Shown in pieces: positions 42,264-53,691 of a stretch of 64,000 nucleotides of DNA. The notes under the pieces were generated by a model. That model saw only the letters and a program-made list of their open reading frames with translations. It searched no databases and was not told where the DNA came from. Numbering within the stretch: the first letter of the stretch is position 1; each line of letters opens with the position of its first letter. The stretch is from an uncultured Alphaproteobacteria bacterium. Its GTDB lineage: Bacteria; Pseudomonadota; Alphaproteobacteria; Rhizobiales; Ancalomicrobiaceae. Where the stretch lies: positions 1 to 64,000 of the forward strand of contig CALMFH010000154.1 of NCBI GenBank assembly GCA_937864925.1, written 5' to 3'. Position numbers and translations under genes: made by a program.

Positions 42264-43349
42264 TCAGTGCGCGATACGGCGGCCGGTCGCGAGATCGAAC
42301 AGATGCAGATGCTCGCGGCGGGCGGTGAAGGTGCGGGTCGTGCCGGCCGGCAGCAGCACCTTGCCGTGCTCGCGCGCGGCGATCATCTGACCGTCACCGC
42401 CGAGCCGGCCGTGGATGTAGGTCTCCGCACCCACCGCTTCGACCGCTTCCACGGTGAGGGCGAGACGGACGTCGCCGGGACGCGTTTCGATCCGCGCGTC
42501 GCCATCGATCTCGACGCCGAGATGTTCCGGCCGGATGCCGAGGCGCGCACCGGCCGCCGGCAGCGGCAGTCCGGCGACCCCGTCGAGCCCGGCGGGTAGG
42601 CCCTTCGTCGGCGTCAGTTCGATCATGTTCATCGGCGGAGCGCCGATGAACTGAGCGACGAAGACGGTCTCCGGCCGCTCGTAGAGATCGAGGGGCGCGC
42701 CGATCTGCTCGACGACGCCCTGGTTCATCACCACCAACATGTCGGCCAGCGTCATCGCCTCGAGCTGGTCGTGGGTGACGTAGACCGCGGTCACCCCGAG
42801 ATGACGCTGGAGCTTCTTGATCTCCACCCGCATGGCGCCGCGCAGCTTGGCGTCGAGGTTGGAGAGCGGCTCGTCGAACAGGAAGACCTGAGGCTTTCGG
42901 ACGATGGCGCGGCCCATGGCGACGCGCTGGCGCTGGCCACCGGAGAGTTCGCGCGGCCGGCGCTTCAGGTAGGGCTCGAGCTCGAGGATGCGAGCGGCCT
43001 CCGCGACCCGGGCGGAGATCTCGGCCTCCGGCGTCTTCCGGTTCCTGAGGCCGTAGGCCATGTTGTCGTAGACGCTCATGTGCGGGTAGAGGGCGTAGTT
43101 CTGGAACACCATGGCGATGTCGCGATCCATCGGCTCGACGGTGTTGACCACCCGATCGCCGATGCGGACTTCGCCCATGGTGATGGTCTCGAGGCCGGCG
43201 ATCATGCGCAGCAGTGTCGACTTGCCACATCCCGACGGGCCGACGAGGACACAGAAACCACCGTCGGGAACGGTGAAGGAGATGTCCTTCACCGCCGGCA
43301 CGGACCCGGCGTAGATCTTGCCGACCGATGTGAGGCGCACGTCTGCCAT
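42264..43349 (-). CDS. ugpC: ABC transporter ATP-binding protein, UgpC/MalK type
   Basis: The 361-residue ATPase has Walker [10 protein letters not shown] (37-45), signature LSGGQ (134-138), Walker B FLFDEP (155-160) and the C-terminal MalK-type regulatory OB domain (from about 235: [17 protein letters not shown]). It powers the carbohydrate-uptake (CUT1) importer formed with UgpA, UgpE and UgpB, which takes up sn-glycerol-3-phosphate or glycerophosphodiesters. The ATG at 43349 lies 5 bases after the ugpE stop. It is the last gene of the ugpBAEC operon. Confidence 0.93.
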   Translation of the reverse strand: MADVRLTSVGKIYAGSVPAVKDISFTVPDGGFCVLVGPSGCGKSTLLRMIAGLETITMGEVRIGDRVVNTVEPMDRDIAMVFQNYALYPHMSVYDNMAYGLRNRKTPEAEISARVAEAARILELEPYLKRRPRELSGGQRQRVAMGRAIVRKPQVFLFDEPLSNLDAKLRGAMRVEIKKLQRHLGVTAVYVTHDQLEAMTLADMLVVMNQGVVEQIGAPLDLYERPETVFVAQFIGAPPMNMIELTPTKGLPAGLDGVAGLPLPAAGARLGIRPEHLGVEIDGDARIETRPGDVRLALTVEAVEAVGAETYIHGRLGGDGQMIAAREHGKVLLPAGTTRTFTARREHLHLFDLATGRRIAH

Positions 43350-43353
43350 CGGG

Positions 43354-44202
43354 TCATTTCTCCGTTTCGGTGAGGCCGCGGACGAAGAGCTTCTGCATCG
43401 CCACCACCACCACCACCGGCGGCAGCATGGCGAGGATGGTGGTCGCCATCGCCAGTTGCCATTCGGTGAGAGCATCGGTGACGTAGAGCATCTTCTGGAT
43501 GCCGATCACGATCGTCTGCATATCGTCGCGGGTGGTGATCAGCAGCGGCCAGAGATACTGGTTCCAGCCGTAGATGAACTGGATGACGAACATCGCCGCG
43601 ATCGAGGTCATCGACAGCGGCAGCAGCGTGTCCTTGAAGAACATCCACGGGCCGGCCCCGTCTATCTTCGAAGCTTCGAGCAGCTCGTCCGGCACAGTCA
43701 TGAAGAACTGACGGAAGAGCAGCGTCGCGGTGGCCGAAGCGATGAGCGGGATGGTCAGTCCGGCGTAGGTGTCGAGCATCCCGAGATCGGCGACGATCTT
43801 GTAGGTCGGGTAGATGCGCACCTCGACCGGCAGCATCAGGGTGAGGAAGATCACCCAGAAGGCGGTGTGGCGGAAGGGAAAGCGGAAATAGATGATGGCA
43901 AAGGCCGAGATCAGCGAGATGGCGATCTTGCCGATCGAGATGATCAGCGCCATCACCAGCGAGTTGAACAGCGGCACGATCATCGGCTGCTTGGTCGATC
44001 GCTCGGTGCCCTGGAACAACACCTTCCAGTAGTTCTCGAACAGGTGGCCTTCGGGAATGAGACCGAGCTGGCCGTTGGCGATCGTGGTCGGATCCGAGGA
44101 CGAGGCGACCAGCGCCAGATAGACCGGGAAGGCGACGATGGCCACGCCGGTGATCAGGATCAGGTGCGAGACCAGATTGGCGAGGGGGCGGTTCTCGACC
44201 AT
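43354..44202 (-). CDS. ugpE: sn-Glycerol-3-phosphate ABC transporter permease UgpE
   Basis: The 282-residue protein matches the length of E. coli UgpE (281) and has six membrane segments. The permease loop [23 protein letters not shown] is the EAA motif that docks on the ATPase. [32 protein letters not shown] and [21 protein letters not shown] are typical UgpE blocks. Its ATG shares one base with the ugpA stop (TGATG), so translation is coupled. Confidence 0.93.
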   Translation of the reverse strand: MVENRPLANLVSHLILITGVAIVAFPVYLALVASSSDPTTIANGQLGLIPEGHLFENYWKVLFQGTERSTKQPMIVPLFNSLVMALIISIGKIAISLISAFAIIYFRFPFRHTAFWVIFLTLMLPVEVRIYPTYKIVADLGMLDTYAGLTIPLIASATATLLFRQFFMTVPDELLEASKIDGAGPWMFFKDTLLPLSMTSIAAMFVIQFIYGWNQYLWPLLITTRDDMQTIVIGIQKMLYVTDALTEWQLAMATTILAMLPPVVVVVAMQKLFVRGLTETEK

Positions 44203-45083
44203 CAGTAGTTGACCTTGCGCTCGATGAAGCGGAACTGAACGGCGGTCAGCGCGATGACGATCGCCATCAGGATCACCGACTGGGCGGCCGAGCCGCCGAG
44301 ATCGCCGCCGGCACGACCATCGTTGAACACCTTGTAGACCAGCGTCGTGGTGGCACCGGCCGGGCCGCCGTGGGTGACGGCGTGGATGATACCGAAGGTG
44401 TCGAAGAAGACGTAGACGATGTTGACGGTGAGCAGGTAGAAGGCGGTCGGCGACAGCAGCGGGAAGATGATCGTCCAGAAGCGTCGCGTCGGCCGCGCCC
44501 CGTCGATCGCCGCTGCCTCGATCAGCGATTTCGGGATCGCCTGCAGCCCGGCGAGGAAGAACAGGAAATTGTAGCTGACCTCCTTCCACGCCGCCGCCAG
44601 CACCACCAGGGTCAACGCGTCGCCGGAATTGAGATAGGGGTTCCAGTCGACGCCCATGCGGCGCAACCCGCCGGCCACCATGCCGAGCGACGGCTGGAAC
44701 ATGAACAGCCACAACACGCCGGCGACGACCGGCGCAACGGCATAGGGCCAGATCAGCAGCGTCTTGTAGATGCCGGCGCCCCTGAGGCTCTTGTCGGCCT
44801 GGACCGCGAGCAGCAGCGCCGCCGACAGCGACAGCGTGGTGACCGCCACCGAGAACACCGCCGTCACCGTCATCGCCTGATAGTAGCCGGGATCGGACAA
44901 CAGCAACTGGTAGTTTTCGAGCCAGACGAACTGGGTCGACATGCCGAAGGCGTCCTGCAGCAGGAACGACTGATAGACCGCCTGGCCCGCCGGCACGTAG
45001 AAGAACACGATCGTGACGAGGAGCTGCGGCATCAGCAGCGCATAGGGCAGGAGCTTTCCGGCGAAGTAGGAGCGCTTTTCCAT
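44202..45083 (-). CDS. ugpA: sn-Glycerol-3-phosphate ABC transporter permease UgpA
   Basis: The 293-residue membrane protein resembles UgpA (E. coli 295). It has six membrane segments; the docking loop is [24 protein letters not shown]. Other hallmarks are [35 protein letters not shown] at the N-terminus, [41 protein letters not shown], and [17 protein letters not shown]. It lies 205 bases after ugpB, a gap with a GC-rich hairpin (45184-45197), which fits the usual excess of binding protein over permease. Confidence 0.93.
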   Translation of the reverse strand: MEKRSYFAGKLLPYALLMPQLLVTIVFFYVPAGQAVYQSFLLQDAFGMSTQFVWLENYQLLLSDPGYYQAMTVTAVFSVAVTTLSLSAALLLAVQADKSLRGAGIYKTLLIWPYAVAPVVAGVLWLFMFQPSLGMVAGGLRRMGVDWNPYLNSGDALTLVVLAAAWKEVSYNFLFFLAGLQAIPKSLIEAAAIDGARPTRRFWTIIFPLLSPTAFYLLTVNIVYVFFDTFGIIHAVTHGGPAGATTTLVYKVFNDGRAGGDLGGSAAQSVILMAIVIALTAVQFRFIERKVNY

Positions 45084-45288
45084 GAGCCGACCCGATCCGA
45101 GGGATGGTCACCGCCGCCGGCCGAGCGGTCGGCGGATCGGCTTTTCGGGCAGGACCACGGTGGCCATGCGGAGGCGGAAGACTGCGCCCGAGGGCGCGGC
45201 GGTCCGCGTCTACACCGGCTCCGTGGCGGCCGACGGCCCGAGGGCGGGGCGAGCCGGATCACCGACGCCCCACCCCCCTGACGAGGCC

Positions 45289-46602
45289 TCACTTGGCGGT
45301 GCGCTCGAACTGACGCAGCACCTGGTTGCCGCGCTCGGCGGCGGCGTCGAGGGCGGCCTGAACCGGCTTCTTGCCGGTCAGCGCCTGTTCGATCTCCTCG
45401 GCCCAGATGTCGCGGATCTGCACCAGGTTGCCGAGACGCAGGCCGCGCGAGTTCTGGGTCGGCTCCTTGTTGGTGATCTCCTTGATGGCGATCTCTGCCG
45501 CCGGGACCTTGTCGAAGAAGCCCTGCTTCTTGGAGTACTCGTAGGCCGCCGGGGTGATCGGCAGATAGCCGGTCTCCTGCGACCACCACGCCTGGACGGC
45601 GGGGCTGGACAGGTAGGTCATGAACTTGGCGACGCCCTTGTACTCGGCCGCCGGCTTGCCGCTCATCACCCACAGCGAGGCGCCGCCGATGATCGAGTTC
45701 TGCGGCGCGCCGGCCACATCCGGGTAGTAGGGCATCGGCGCGGCGGTGTAGTCGAACTTGGCATTGGCCTTGACGTTGCCATAGAAGGCCGACGAGGTCA
45801 GGAACAGCGGGCATTCACCCGAGGTGAAGCGACCTTCGCCCTCGTTGGTGCGACCAGCGTAGTCGTAGATCTTGTCCTTCTGGTACTTCACCAGATTCTC
45901 GAAGTGCTTGACCACCGCAGCACTCTTGTTGAACGCGATCTCGGTGTCGAAACCGTCGAGGCCGTTCGCCTTGGTCGAGAGCGACTGGTTGTGCCAGGCC
46001 GAGAAGTTCTCGATGTTGACCCAGGTCACCCAACCGGTCGAGACGCCGCACTTGTCGAAGCCGGCGGCGCGCAGCTTGGTGGCGGCGTCGAAGGTCTCGG
46101 GCCAGGTCGCCGGGATCTTGTCGACACCGGCCTTCTTCAGCGCGTCCTTGTTGACCCACATGACGACGGTCGACGAGTTGAACGGGAAGGACAGCATGTC
46201 GCCCTTCGACGTCGAGTAGTAACCGGTGACCGCCGGCAGATAGGACTTGGAATCGAAGGGCTCGCCGGTCTCGGCCATCAGCTGGTGGACCGGCTTGATG
46301 GCGCCCTTGGCGGCCATCATCGTGGCGGTGCCGACCTCGAACACCTGCAGGATGTGCGGCGCACCACCGGCGCGGAAGGCGGCTATGCCGGCGTTCATGG
46401 TGTCGGCATAGGACCCCTTGAAGGATGGAACGACCTTGAACTCACTCTGTGAGGCATTGAAATCGTTCGCGATCTTGACGATGCGGTCACCATTGGCGCC
46501 GCTCATCGCATGCCACCACTGGATCTCGACCTGGGCCGATGCCTGGAGCGAGGTGAAGGTGAGCAGTGCGGACCCGACGAGAATGGATTTCAGCGTTCCC
46601 AT
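45289..46602 (-). CDS. ugpB: sn-Glycerol-3-phosphate ABC transporter substrate-binding protein UgpB
   Basis: The 437-residue protein has a Sec signal (about residues 1-23, ending ASA-QV) and the UgpB-type mature sequence: EIQWWHAMSGANGDRIVKIANDFN at the N-terminus, GAPHILQVFEVGTATMMAA, PFNSSTVVMWVNKDALKKAG and SIIGGASLWVMSGKPAAEYKGVAKFMTYLSSP. It binds sn-glycerol-3-phosphate or glycerophosphodiesters in the periplasm. Glycerol phosphates are phospholipid turnover products, so the importer is a plausible neighbour of the lipid locus, though it has its own operon. Confidence 0.94.
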   Translation of the reverse strand: MGTLKSILVGSALLTFTSLQASAQVEIQWWHAMSGANGDRIVKIANDFNASQSEFKVVPSFKGSYADTMNAGIAAFRAGGAPHILQVFEVGTATMMAAKGAIKPVHQLMAETGEPFDSKSYLPAVTGYYSTSKGDMLSFPFNSSTVVMWVNKDALKKAGVDKIPATWPETFDAATKLRAAGFDKCGVSTGWVTWVNIENFSAWHNQSLSTKANGLDGFDTEIAFNKSAAVVKHFENLVKYQKDKIYDYAGRTNEGEGRFTSGECPLFLTSSAFYGNVKANAKFDYTAAPMPYYPDVAGAPQNSIIGGASLWVMSGKPAAEYKGVAKFMTYLSSPAVQAWWSQETGYLPITPAAYEYSKKQGFFDKVPAAEIAIKEITNKEPTQNSRGLRLGNLVQIRDIWAEEIEQALTGKKPVQAALDAAAERGNQVLRQFERTAK

Positions 46603-46994
46603 GATTACCTCCCTGAGAGGGCGACCTGCCGGCGGCCGGCGATGGATCCGGCGTTATTCGTTCGTCGTGAAGGTCTCGTGACGGCACGTCACGGTCGACA
46701 ATAACCGCCGGCAGGGTGAAATCAATCTCCTACACGGGCGTTCGAGAGGAGAAACTTCTCCCGCCACCGCCCGGCCGAGAGGAATGAATCGCCGGGCCGC
46801 GGCGAGCGCGTGCCGGCCCGGCACCATCGAATTCATGTCGAACTACAAGAAAGCCCGGCAACAGAGTACCGTACAACGCTTATCAGGCGGTCGCGAGGTC
46901 GATCGAGAACCGCTTGTCAGATCGTTTGCCGATGCGAGATCGAAGGATCTTCGAGGCGGCATCCGTCGATCGGACACCGCCTCCCGATCCCGGT
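46603..46994. promoter_or_regulatory. Intergenic region upstream of the ugp operon and downstream of metAA
   Basis: The 392 bases contain no supportable gene. The ugpB promoter must lie here. An inverted repeat GGAGAA-ac-TTCTCC sits at 46748-46761, 146 bases before the ugpB start, and may be a regulator site. No convincing Pho box (tandem 11-mers) was found, although ugp operons are often PhoB-controlled. The metAA 3' side has only a weak CGAAG-atc-CTTCG hairpin (around 46938-46952). Confidence 0.4.
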
Positions 46995-47912
46995 TCAGCG
47001 ACCGATCCCGGAGAGGTCGAACGGCGTGGTCTGGTAGGCCTGGTTGATCCAGTTCGAGAACAGCAGATGGGCGTGACTGCGCCAGTGGTTGCGCGGCCGA
47101 CGGGTCGGATCGTCGTCGGGGAAATAGTTGGCGGGCAGGGCGATGCGCTCGCCACGATCGATGTCGCGGAAATATTCCTGTGCGAGCGAATCCGAGTCGT
47201 ACTCGATGTGATTGAACATGTAGAGGGCGCGGTGTGGCGTGTCCTCGACCAGACACAGGCCGACTCCGGGCGAATCCATCAGCACCTCGAGACCGTCGAT
47301 GCCGGCGATGTCCTCGCGCCGGACCTCGGTCCAGCGCGACACGGGGATGGCGAAGTCGTCGGAGAAGCCGCGCAGATAGGGCGAAGCCGGCGCGAGGTTG
47401 CGGTGGCTGTAGACGCCGAAGCACTTGCTGGCGAGCGCGTGTTTCGGCACGCGATGGAAGTGGTGGATCGCCGCCTGCGCCCCCCAGCAGATGTAGAAGG
47501 TCGAGTGGACGTGGGTCTGCGTCCAGTCGAAGATCTCGCAAAGCTCGTCCCAATAGGTGACTTCCTCGAAGGGCATCTTCTCCACCGGCGCGCCGGTGAC
47601 GACGAAACCGTCGAAGCGCTGCGAGCGAACCTCCGCCCAGGGGCGATAGAACGCCTCCATGTGATCGGTCGAGGTGGTGCGCGAGACATGGTCGGTCATC
47701 TTGACCAACGTGAGCTCGACCTGCAGCGGCGTGGCGCCGAGCAGTCGGGCGATCTGGGTCTCGGTGCGGATCTTGTTGGGCATCAGGTTGAGCAGCCCGA
47801 TACGCAGCGGGCGGATGTCCTGACGCACGGCGTCGGTCTCCCGCATGACCATCACGCCCTCGGCACGGAGCGCGGTGAAAGCAGGCAGGTCGTCGGGGAT
47901 CTTGATCGGCAT
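46995..47912 (-). CDS. metAA: Homoserine O-acetyltransferase, MetA type
   Basis: The 305-residue protein is of the MetA family, which acylates homoserine as first step to methionine. The active-site cysteine is C142 in FYICWGAQA, and H/E of the triad are in [11 protein letters not shown]. Residue 111 is glutamate ([12 protein letters not shown]); in this family Glu111 goes with acetyl-CoA and Gly111 with succinyl-CoA, so an acetyltransferase is predicted despite the common succinyltransferase label. The ATG at 47912 begins the conserved [11 protein letters not shown]; the frame upstream to 48065 is not conserved. It stands alone, with an approximately 217-base leader region to the next gene. 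Confidence 0.95.
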   Translation of the reverse strand: MPIKIPDDLPAFTALRAEGVMVMRETDAVRQDIRPLRIGLLNLMPNKIRTETQIARLLGATPLQVELTLVKMTDHVSRTTSTDHMEAFYRPWAEVRSQRFDGFVVTGAPVEKMPFEEVTYWDELCEIFDWTQTHVHSTFYICWGAQAAIHHFHRVPKHALASKCFGVYSHRNLAPASPYLRGFSDDFAIPVSRWTEVRREDIAGIDGLEVLMDSPGVGLCLVEDTPHRALYMFNHIEYDSDSLAQEYFRDIDRGERIALPANYFPDDDPTRRPRNHWRSHAHLLFSNWINQAYQTTPFDLSGIGR

Positions 47913-48129
47913 CGCGGCTCTTCCTTCGGCGTTCGGCACGTCGAGTGGAGCGGGATGCGATCTCTCGAAATGGCTGTCCCGTTGGTTGCCGGTCAGGCCA
48001 CATCCTCCTCTGCCGAGGAGCGCCACCTTGCCGGGTGCAGCAGGTTGGCGTTGAGCGTCGCTCAACTCTCGATGCGAGATCCGATGTACACGCGGTCGCC
48101 GGACTTGGCAACCGGATCATCGAACCGGT

Positions 48130-49074
48130 TCAACGAACCCCGGCGCCGACCAGCCACAGCACCGTCGACAGGGTGAAGAACGAGGCGACCGTCGCCATCA
48201 CCAGCGCGGCGGCACAGATCGGCTCGCGCCCGTAGGGGCGGCCGAGCAGCGCATAGATGGTCAGCATCGGCGCCGCGGTGAAGAGCTGCAACGACAGGCC
48301 GAGATCGGGAGAGGCGACCGGCAGCACCGTCAACGCGGCGGTGACCGCGAGCGGGTGGAGCACCAGTTTGGCCGAAACCGGCAGCAGCGCCTCGCCGGCG
48401 ACGGCGCGCGGATCGGTACCGGCCAGCGCCCCGCCGATGACGATGAGAGCGGTCGCGCCGGAGGCGGCCGCCAGCATGTCGATCGGTTTCGCCAACACCG
48501 CCGGCAGACCGACCCCGGTCGCCGAGATCACCATGCCGACGGCGATCGCCAGGATCAGCGGGTTGCGCAGCAGACGCCGGCCGACCTCGGCCACCATCCG
48601 GGCGAAGGGCGTGTCGGCATGGGCCTCGGTTTCGGCCACGGCGAGAGCGAGCGGGATGACGACGACGTTCTCGACCGTCATCGCGAGGGCGAGAGCCGTC
48701 GCCGCGGTGGTCGGGCCGACCACCATCGCGGCGACGGGAAAACCGACGAAGCCGCTGTTGGGCGCCGCCGCACCGAGGCCGTGAACGGCACTCGCCGCGA
48801 TACCGCGCCTCAGGCCGAAGCGCGCCACGGCATAGACCACGGTGAAGACCGTGAGCGAGGCCGCGGCATAGGCGAGGAGGAAGCGGACATCGAAGACGTC
48901 GCGCAAGGGGCGGGAGGCCAGCGCGTGGACGATCAGCGCCGGCAGGGCGAATCGGACCACGAAGGTGCCGAGCGAGCGCACGTCTTCGCGCCCCAGTGCG
49001 CCCCAGCGGGTGGCGAGGAAGCCGAGCAGGATCAAGAGGAAGATCGGCGTGGTGATGCCGAGGACGGCGAGCAT
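48130..49074 (-). CDS. AEC-family (auxin efflux carrier-like) transporter
   Basis: The 314-residue protein has about ten membrane segments in two repeats of five, as in the AEC/Mem_trans family. Typical points: MLAVLGITTPIFLLILLGFLATRWG at the N-terminus, the repeat-end block NSGFVGFPVAAMVVGP (with the NSGF/GFP cross-over), and SAKLVLHPLAV in the second half. Bacterial members carry malonate, malate or other carboxylates; the substrate is not predictable. It shares a 218-base divergent region with the AGE-family gene. Confidence 0.88.
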   Translation of the reverse strand: MLAVLGITTPIFLLILLGFLATRWGALGREDVRSLGTFVVRFALPALIVHALASRPLRDVFDVRFLLAYAAASLTVFTVVYAVARFGLRRGIAASAVHGLGAAAPNSGFVGFPVAAMVVGPTTAATALALAMTVENVVVIPLALAVAETEAHADTPFARMVAEVGRRLLRNPLILAIAVGMVISATGVGLPAVLAKPIDMLAAASGATALIVIGGALAGTDPRAVAGEALLPVSAKLVLHPLAVTAALTVLPVASPDLGLSLQLFTAAPMLTIYALLGRPYGREPICAAALVMATVASFFTLSTVLWLVGAGVR

Positions 49075-49292
49075 GGGGGAGGAGCCTCCGCTTGCGAATC
49101 CCGGCGTACCAGGCGATCCGCCGGAGAATGCGCCGACACGGAGACGGAGACCATCGCCGTTCCGCGCCCGCCGCCCACCGTTCGGCGAGGCTCGGGCGCC
49201 GAATGTTCGAGCGGTTTCGCGATCGCCGCCGACGCGCTAGCGTGGCATCCGTCGAGGCGGTGCTGGCTCGCCTGCGGCAGAGGAGGTGGCAG

Positions 49293-50558
49293 ATGGCATC
49301 GCTGGCTCTCGAAGTCCCGTTGCGGCGCTGGGTCGATCGCACCGGCCATCGACTGTGGCTCCTCGCCGAAGCCGGGCGCATCCTCGACTTCTTCGAACGC
49401 CATGCCCGCGATCCGGCGGGCGGCTTCCACGAACTCGACGCGGCCGGCCGGCCGCTCGCCGCCGAATTCTTCCCCTTCGGTGCGCCTGCGCGGGCGTTGC
49501 ACCTGACGGCGCGGGCCGTGCACGGCTTCGCCATCTCCCATCTCCTCGGTCGTCCCGGAGCCGATGACCTCGTCGATCACGGCATGGCGTTCCTGTGGCA
49601 CGGCCATCGCGATTCCCGCCACGGCGGCTACCTGTGGTCGATCGGCACCGACGGGCCGGTGAACGCCACCAAGCAGGCCTATGGCCATGCCCATGTGCTG
49701 CTCGCCGCGGCGAGCGCCAAGGTGGTCGGCCACCCCGACGCCGATCGCCTGCTCACCGACGTCGCCACCGTGCTCGAGGAGCGCTACTGGGAGGCCGATC
49801 ACGGTGCGGTGGCCGAGGAATTCGCTCGCGATTGGACGCCGCTCGGCAGCTATCGTGGCCAGAATTCCAACATGCACCTGTGCGAAGCGGCGATGGCCGC
49901 CCACGAGGCGACCGGCGAACACGGCTTCCTGGTGATGGCCGAGCGGATCGCCGAGCGCATCATCCTCGCGAACGCCGAGGATGCCGGCTGGCACGTCCCC
50001 GAACATTTCGACGCCGATTGGACGTTCGATCGCGATTACGACGGCGACCCGATGTTCCGCCCCTACGGCACGACGCCGGGTCATGCGCTCGAATGGTCGC
50101 GCCTGCTGGCACAGCTTTGGGAGCTGGCCGGTCGACGCAACGACTGGATGATCGAGTCGGCGCGGCGACTGTTCCGCCGCACCGTGGCCGACGGTTGGGA
50201 CGCCGCGAAGGGCGGGTTCTGGTATACCCTCGACTGGGACGGGCGGCCGCGCATCCGCGATCGCTACTGGTGGCCGTGCTGCGAGGGTATCGGCGCGGCC
50301 GCCGTCCTCGGCGCGATCGACGGCGATCCCTTCCACGAGGACTGGTATCGGCGGATCTGGGGCTTCACCGCCGCGTGCTTCGTCGACCCCGACGCCGGCG
50401 GCTGGTTCCCCCAGCTCGACGACGATCTGCGCCCGAACGCCTTCCCCTTCTACGGCAAGCCGGACATGTACCACTCGCTCCAGGCCTGTCTGATCCCGCT
50501 CCTGCCGACCGACGGTTCGATCACCCGCGGGCTCACCACCGTCGGCGTTCGCCTATGA
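49293..50558 (+). CDS. AGE-family sugar epimerase/isomerase (mannose/sulfoquinovose isomerase-like)
   Basis: The 421-residue protein has the alpha/alpha-barrel pattern of the N-acylglucosamine 2-epimerase family. The string YRGQNSNMHLCEAAMAAHEATG (about 188-209) matches the RGQNxNMH block of mannose isomerase ManI and sulfoquinovose isomerase YihS; KQAYGHAHVLLAAA (about 128-141) holds a catalytic histidine, as do GHALEWSRLL and the C-terminal KPDMYHSLQA. Hence it probably interconverts an aldose and a ketose such as mannose and fructose. The ATG at 49293 has AGGAGG upstream; in-frame codons back to 49092 are arginine-rich and excluded. It converges with the hybrid kinase gene. Confidence 0.87.
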   Translation: MASLALEVPLRRWVDRTGHRLWLLAEAGRILDFFERHARDPAGGFHELDAAGRPLAAEFFPFGAPARALHLTARAVHGFAISHLLGRPGADDLVDHGMAFLWHGHRDSRHGGYLWSIGTDGPVNATKQAYGHAHVLLAAASAKVVGHPDADRLLTDVATVLEERYWEADHGAVAEEFARDWTPLGSYRGQNSNMHLCEAAMAAHEATGEHGFLVMAERIAERIILANAEDAGWHVPEHFDADWTFDRDYDGDPMFRPYGTTPGHALEWSRLLAQLWELAGRRNDWMIESARRLFRRTVADGWDAAKGGFWYTLDWDGRPRIRDRYWWPCCEGIGAAAVLGAIDGDPFHEDWYRRIWGFTAACFVDPDAGGWFPQLDDDLRPNAFPFYGKPDMYHSLQACLIPLLPTDGSITRGLTTVGVRL

Positions 50559-50574
50559 GGCACGGGCCGGTGGG

Positions 50575-52503
<1,929 letters not shown>

Positions 52504-52602
52504 CCCGCTCGCTCGCGTTTCTCCCGGGCGTGCGTTCCGACCGGGTCGCCGCCGATCCTAGAGCGGATCACGCCGCCCGTGCAGCCGTTCGACGCCACGA
52601 CG

Positions 52603-53691
52603 TCACGCGACTTGACCGTCGCGCGGCACCAGGGCGACGCCCTCGTGGCGGAAGGTGGCCCAGGCGCTCGACCCCGGCGGGACCGGCGTCTCGGATGTCG
52701 GGTCGACGACGAAGAGTTCACCGGCGGAGCTGTCGAGCACGTATTCGAGATGCGAACCGAGATAGGTCGCCTTGCGCACCGTCACCGGTAACCGGTCCGG
52801 TCCGGGTTCGGTCGCGAGGCGGATCGCCTGCGGCCGGATCGCCACGGTGATCTCGTCGGCCCTGGTGATCGCCGTCTCGGGAAGGTCGAGCACCGCCTCG
52901 CCGAAATGCGCCGTCACGCGACCCTCGGCGCGCCGGGTGACGGTGCCGTCGAGCAGGTTGGAGATGCCCATGAAATCGGCGACGAAACGCGACACCGGGC
53001 GGCGGTAGAGGTCGGCCGGCGTTCCCTCCTGAGCGATGACGGCGCGGTTCATCACGATGATCCGGTCGGAGACGGCGAGCGCCTCCTCCTGGTCGTGGGT
53101 GACGTAGACCGAGGTCAGGCCGAGTTTCGACTGCAATTCGCGGATGTCGTCGCGCATCTTGCGGCGGAGTTTGGCGTCGAGGTTGGAGAGCGGCTCGTCG
53201 AACAGCAGTACCTCCGGTTCGAGCACCAGGGCGCGGGCGACCGCGACGCGCTGCTGCTGGCCGCCGGAGAGCTCGCTCGGCAGGCGGGTCTCGAAGCCGG
53301 CGAGGCCGACCATGGCGAGGCCGGCCATCGCCTGTTCCTCGCGTTGCACCTTGGGAACGCCGGAGACCTCGAGGCCGAAGGCGACGTTGTCGAGGACGTT
53401 CATGTGGGGGAAGAGCGCGTAGCTCTGGAACACCATGGTGACGTCGCGATCGGTGGCCGGCAGCAGCGTCACGTCGCGACCGCCGATCAGGATCTGCCCC
53501 TCGCTCGCCGCTTCGAGCCCGGCGATCATACGCAACGTCGTCGTCTTGCCGCAGCCCGACGGCCCGAGCAGCGTCACGAGCGTTCCCGGTTCGACCTTGA
53601 ACGAGATGGCGTCGACCGCCGTCACCTTGCCGTAGCGGCGGCTCACCGAGCGGAATTCGACGCCACCGATCTTCTGGTCGGTTCGAGTCAT
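52603..53691 (-). CDS. ABC transporter ATP-binding protein, AfuC/FbpC/PotA type
   Basis: The 362-residue ATPase has Walker A GPSGCGKTT (43-51), signature LSGGQ (141-145), Walker B LLFDEP and a C-terminal TOBE domain (about 280-360). It serves the importer of the two genes upstream. The start ATG at 53691 overlaps the permease stop by 4 bases (ATGA, 53688-53691). The minus-strand frame remains open beyond the start through the permease gene to 55722, but that part is a shadow of the permease in another frame and is not counted. Confidence 0.93.
   Translation of the reverse strand: MTRTDQKIGGVEFRSVSRRYGKVTAVDAISFKVEPGTLVTLLGPSGCGKTTTLRMIAGLEAASEGQILIGGRDVTLLPATDRDVTMVFQSYALFPHMNVLDNVAFGLEVSGVPKVQREEQAMAGLAMVGLAGFETRLPSELSGGQQQRVAVARALVLEPEVLLFDEPLSNLDAKLRRKMRDDIRELQSKLGLTSVYVTHDQEEALAVSDRIIVMNRAVIAQEGTPADLYRRPVSRFVADFMGISNLLDGTVTRRAEGRVTAHFGEAVLDLPETAITRADEITVAIRPQAIRLATEPGPDRLPVTVRKATYLGSHLEYVLDSSAGELFVVDPTSETPVPPGSSAWATFRHEGVALVPRDGQVA

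Noticed and set aside
46603-46843. A Pho box in front of the ugp operon
   Set aside because: ugp operons are often phosphate-regulated, but I could not find two 11-base repeats of the CTGTCAT type.
47913-48129. A SAM riboswitch upstream of metAA
   Set aside because: On the minus strand a GGCC-TGA-CCGGCAACC string (about 47980-48000) recalls the SAM-I core, but the loop lengths and the surrounding stems do not fit SAM-I, SAM-II or SAM-IV. A covariance-model search (Rfam SAM clan) would decide.
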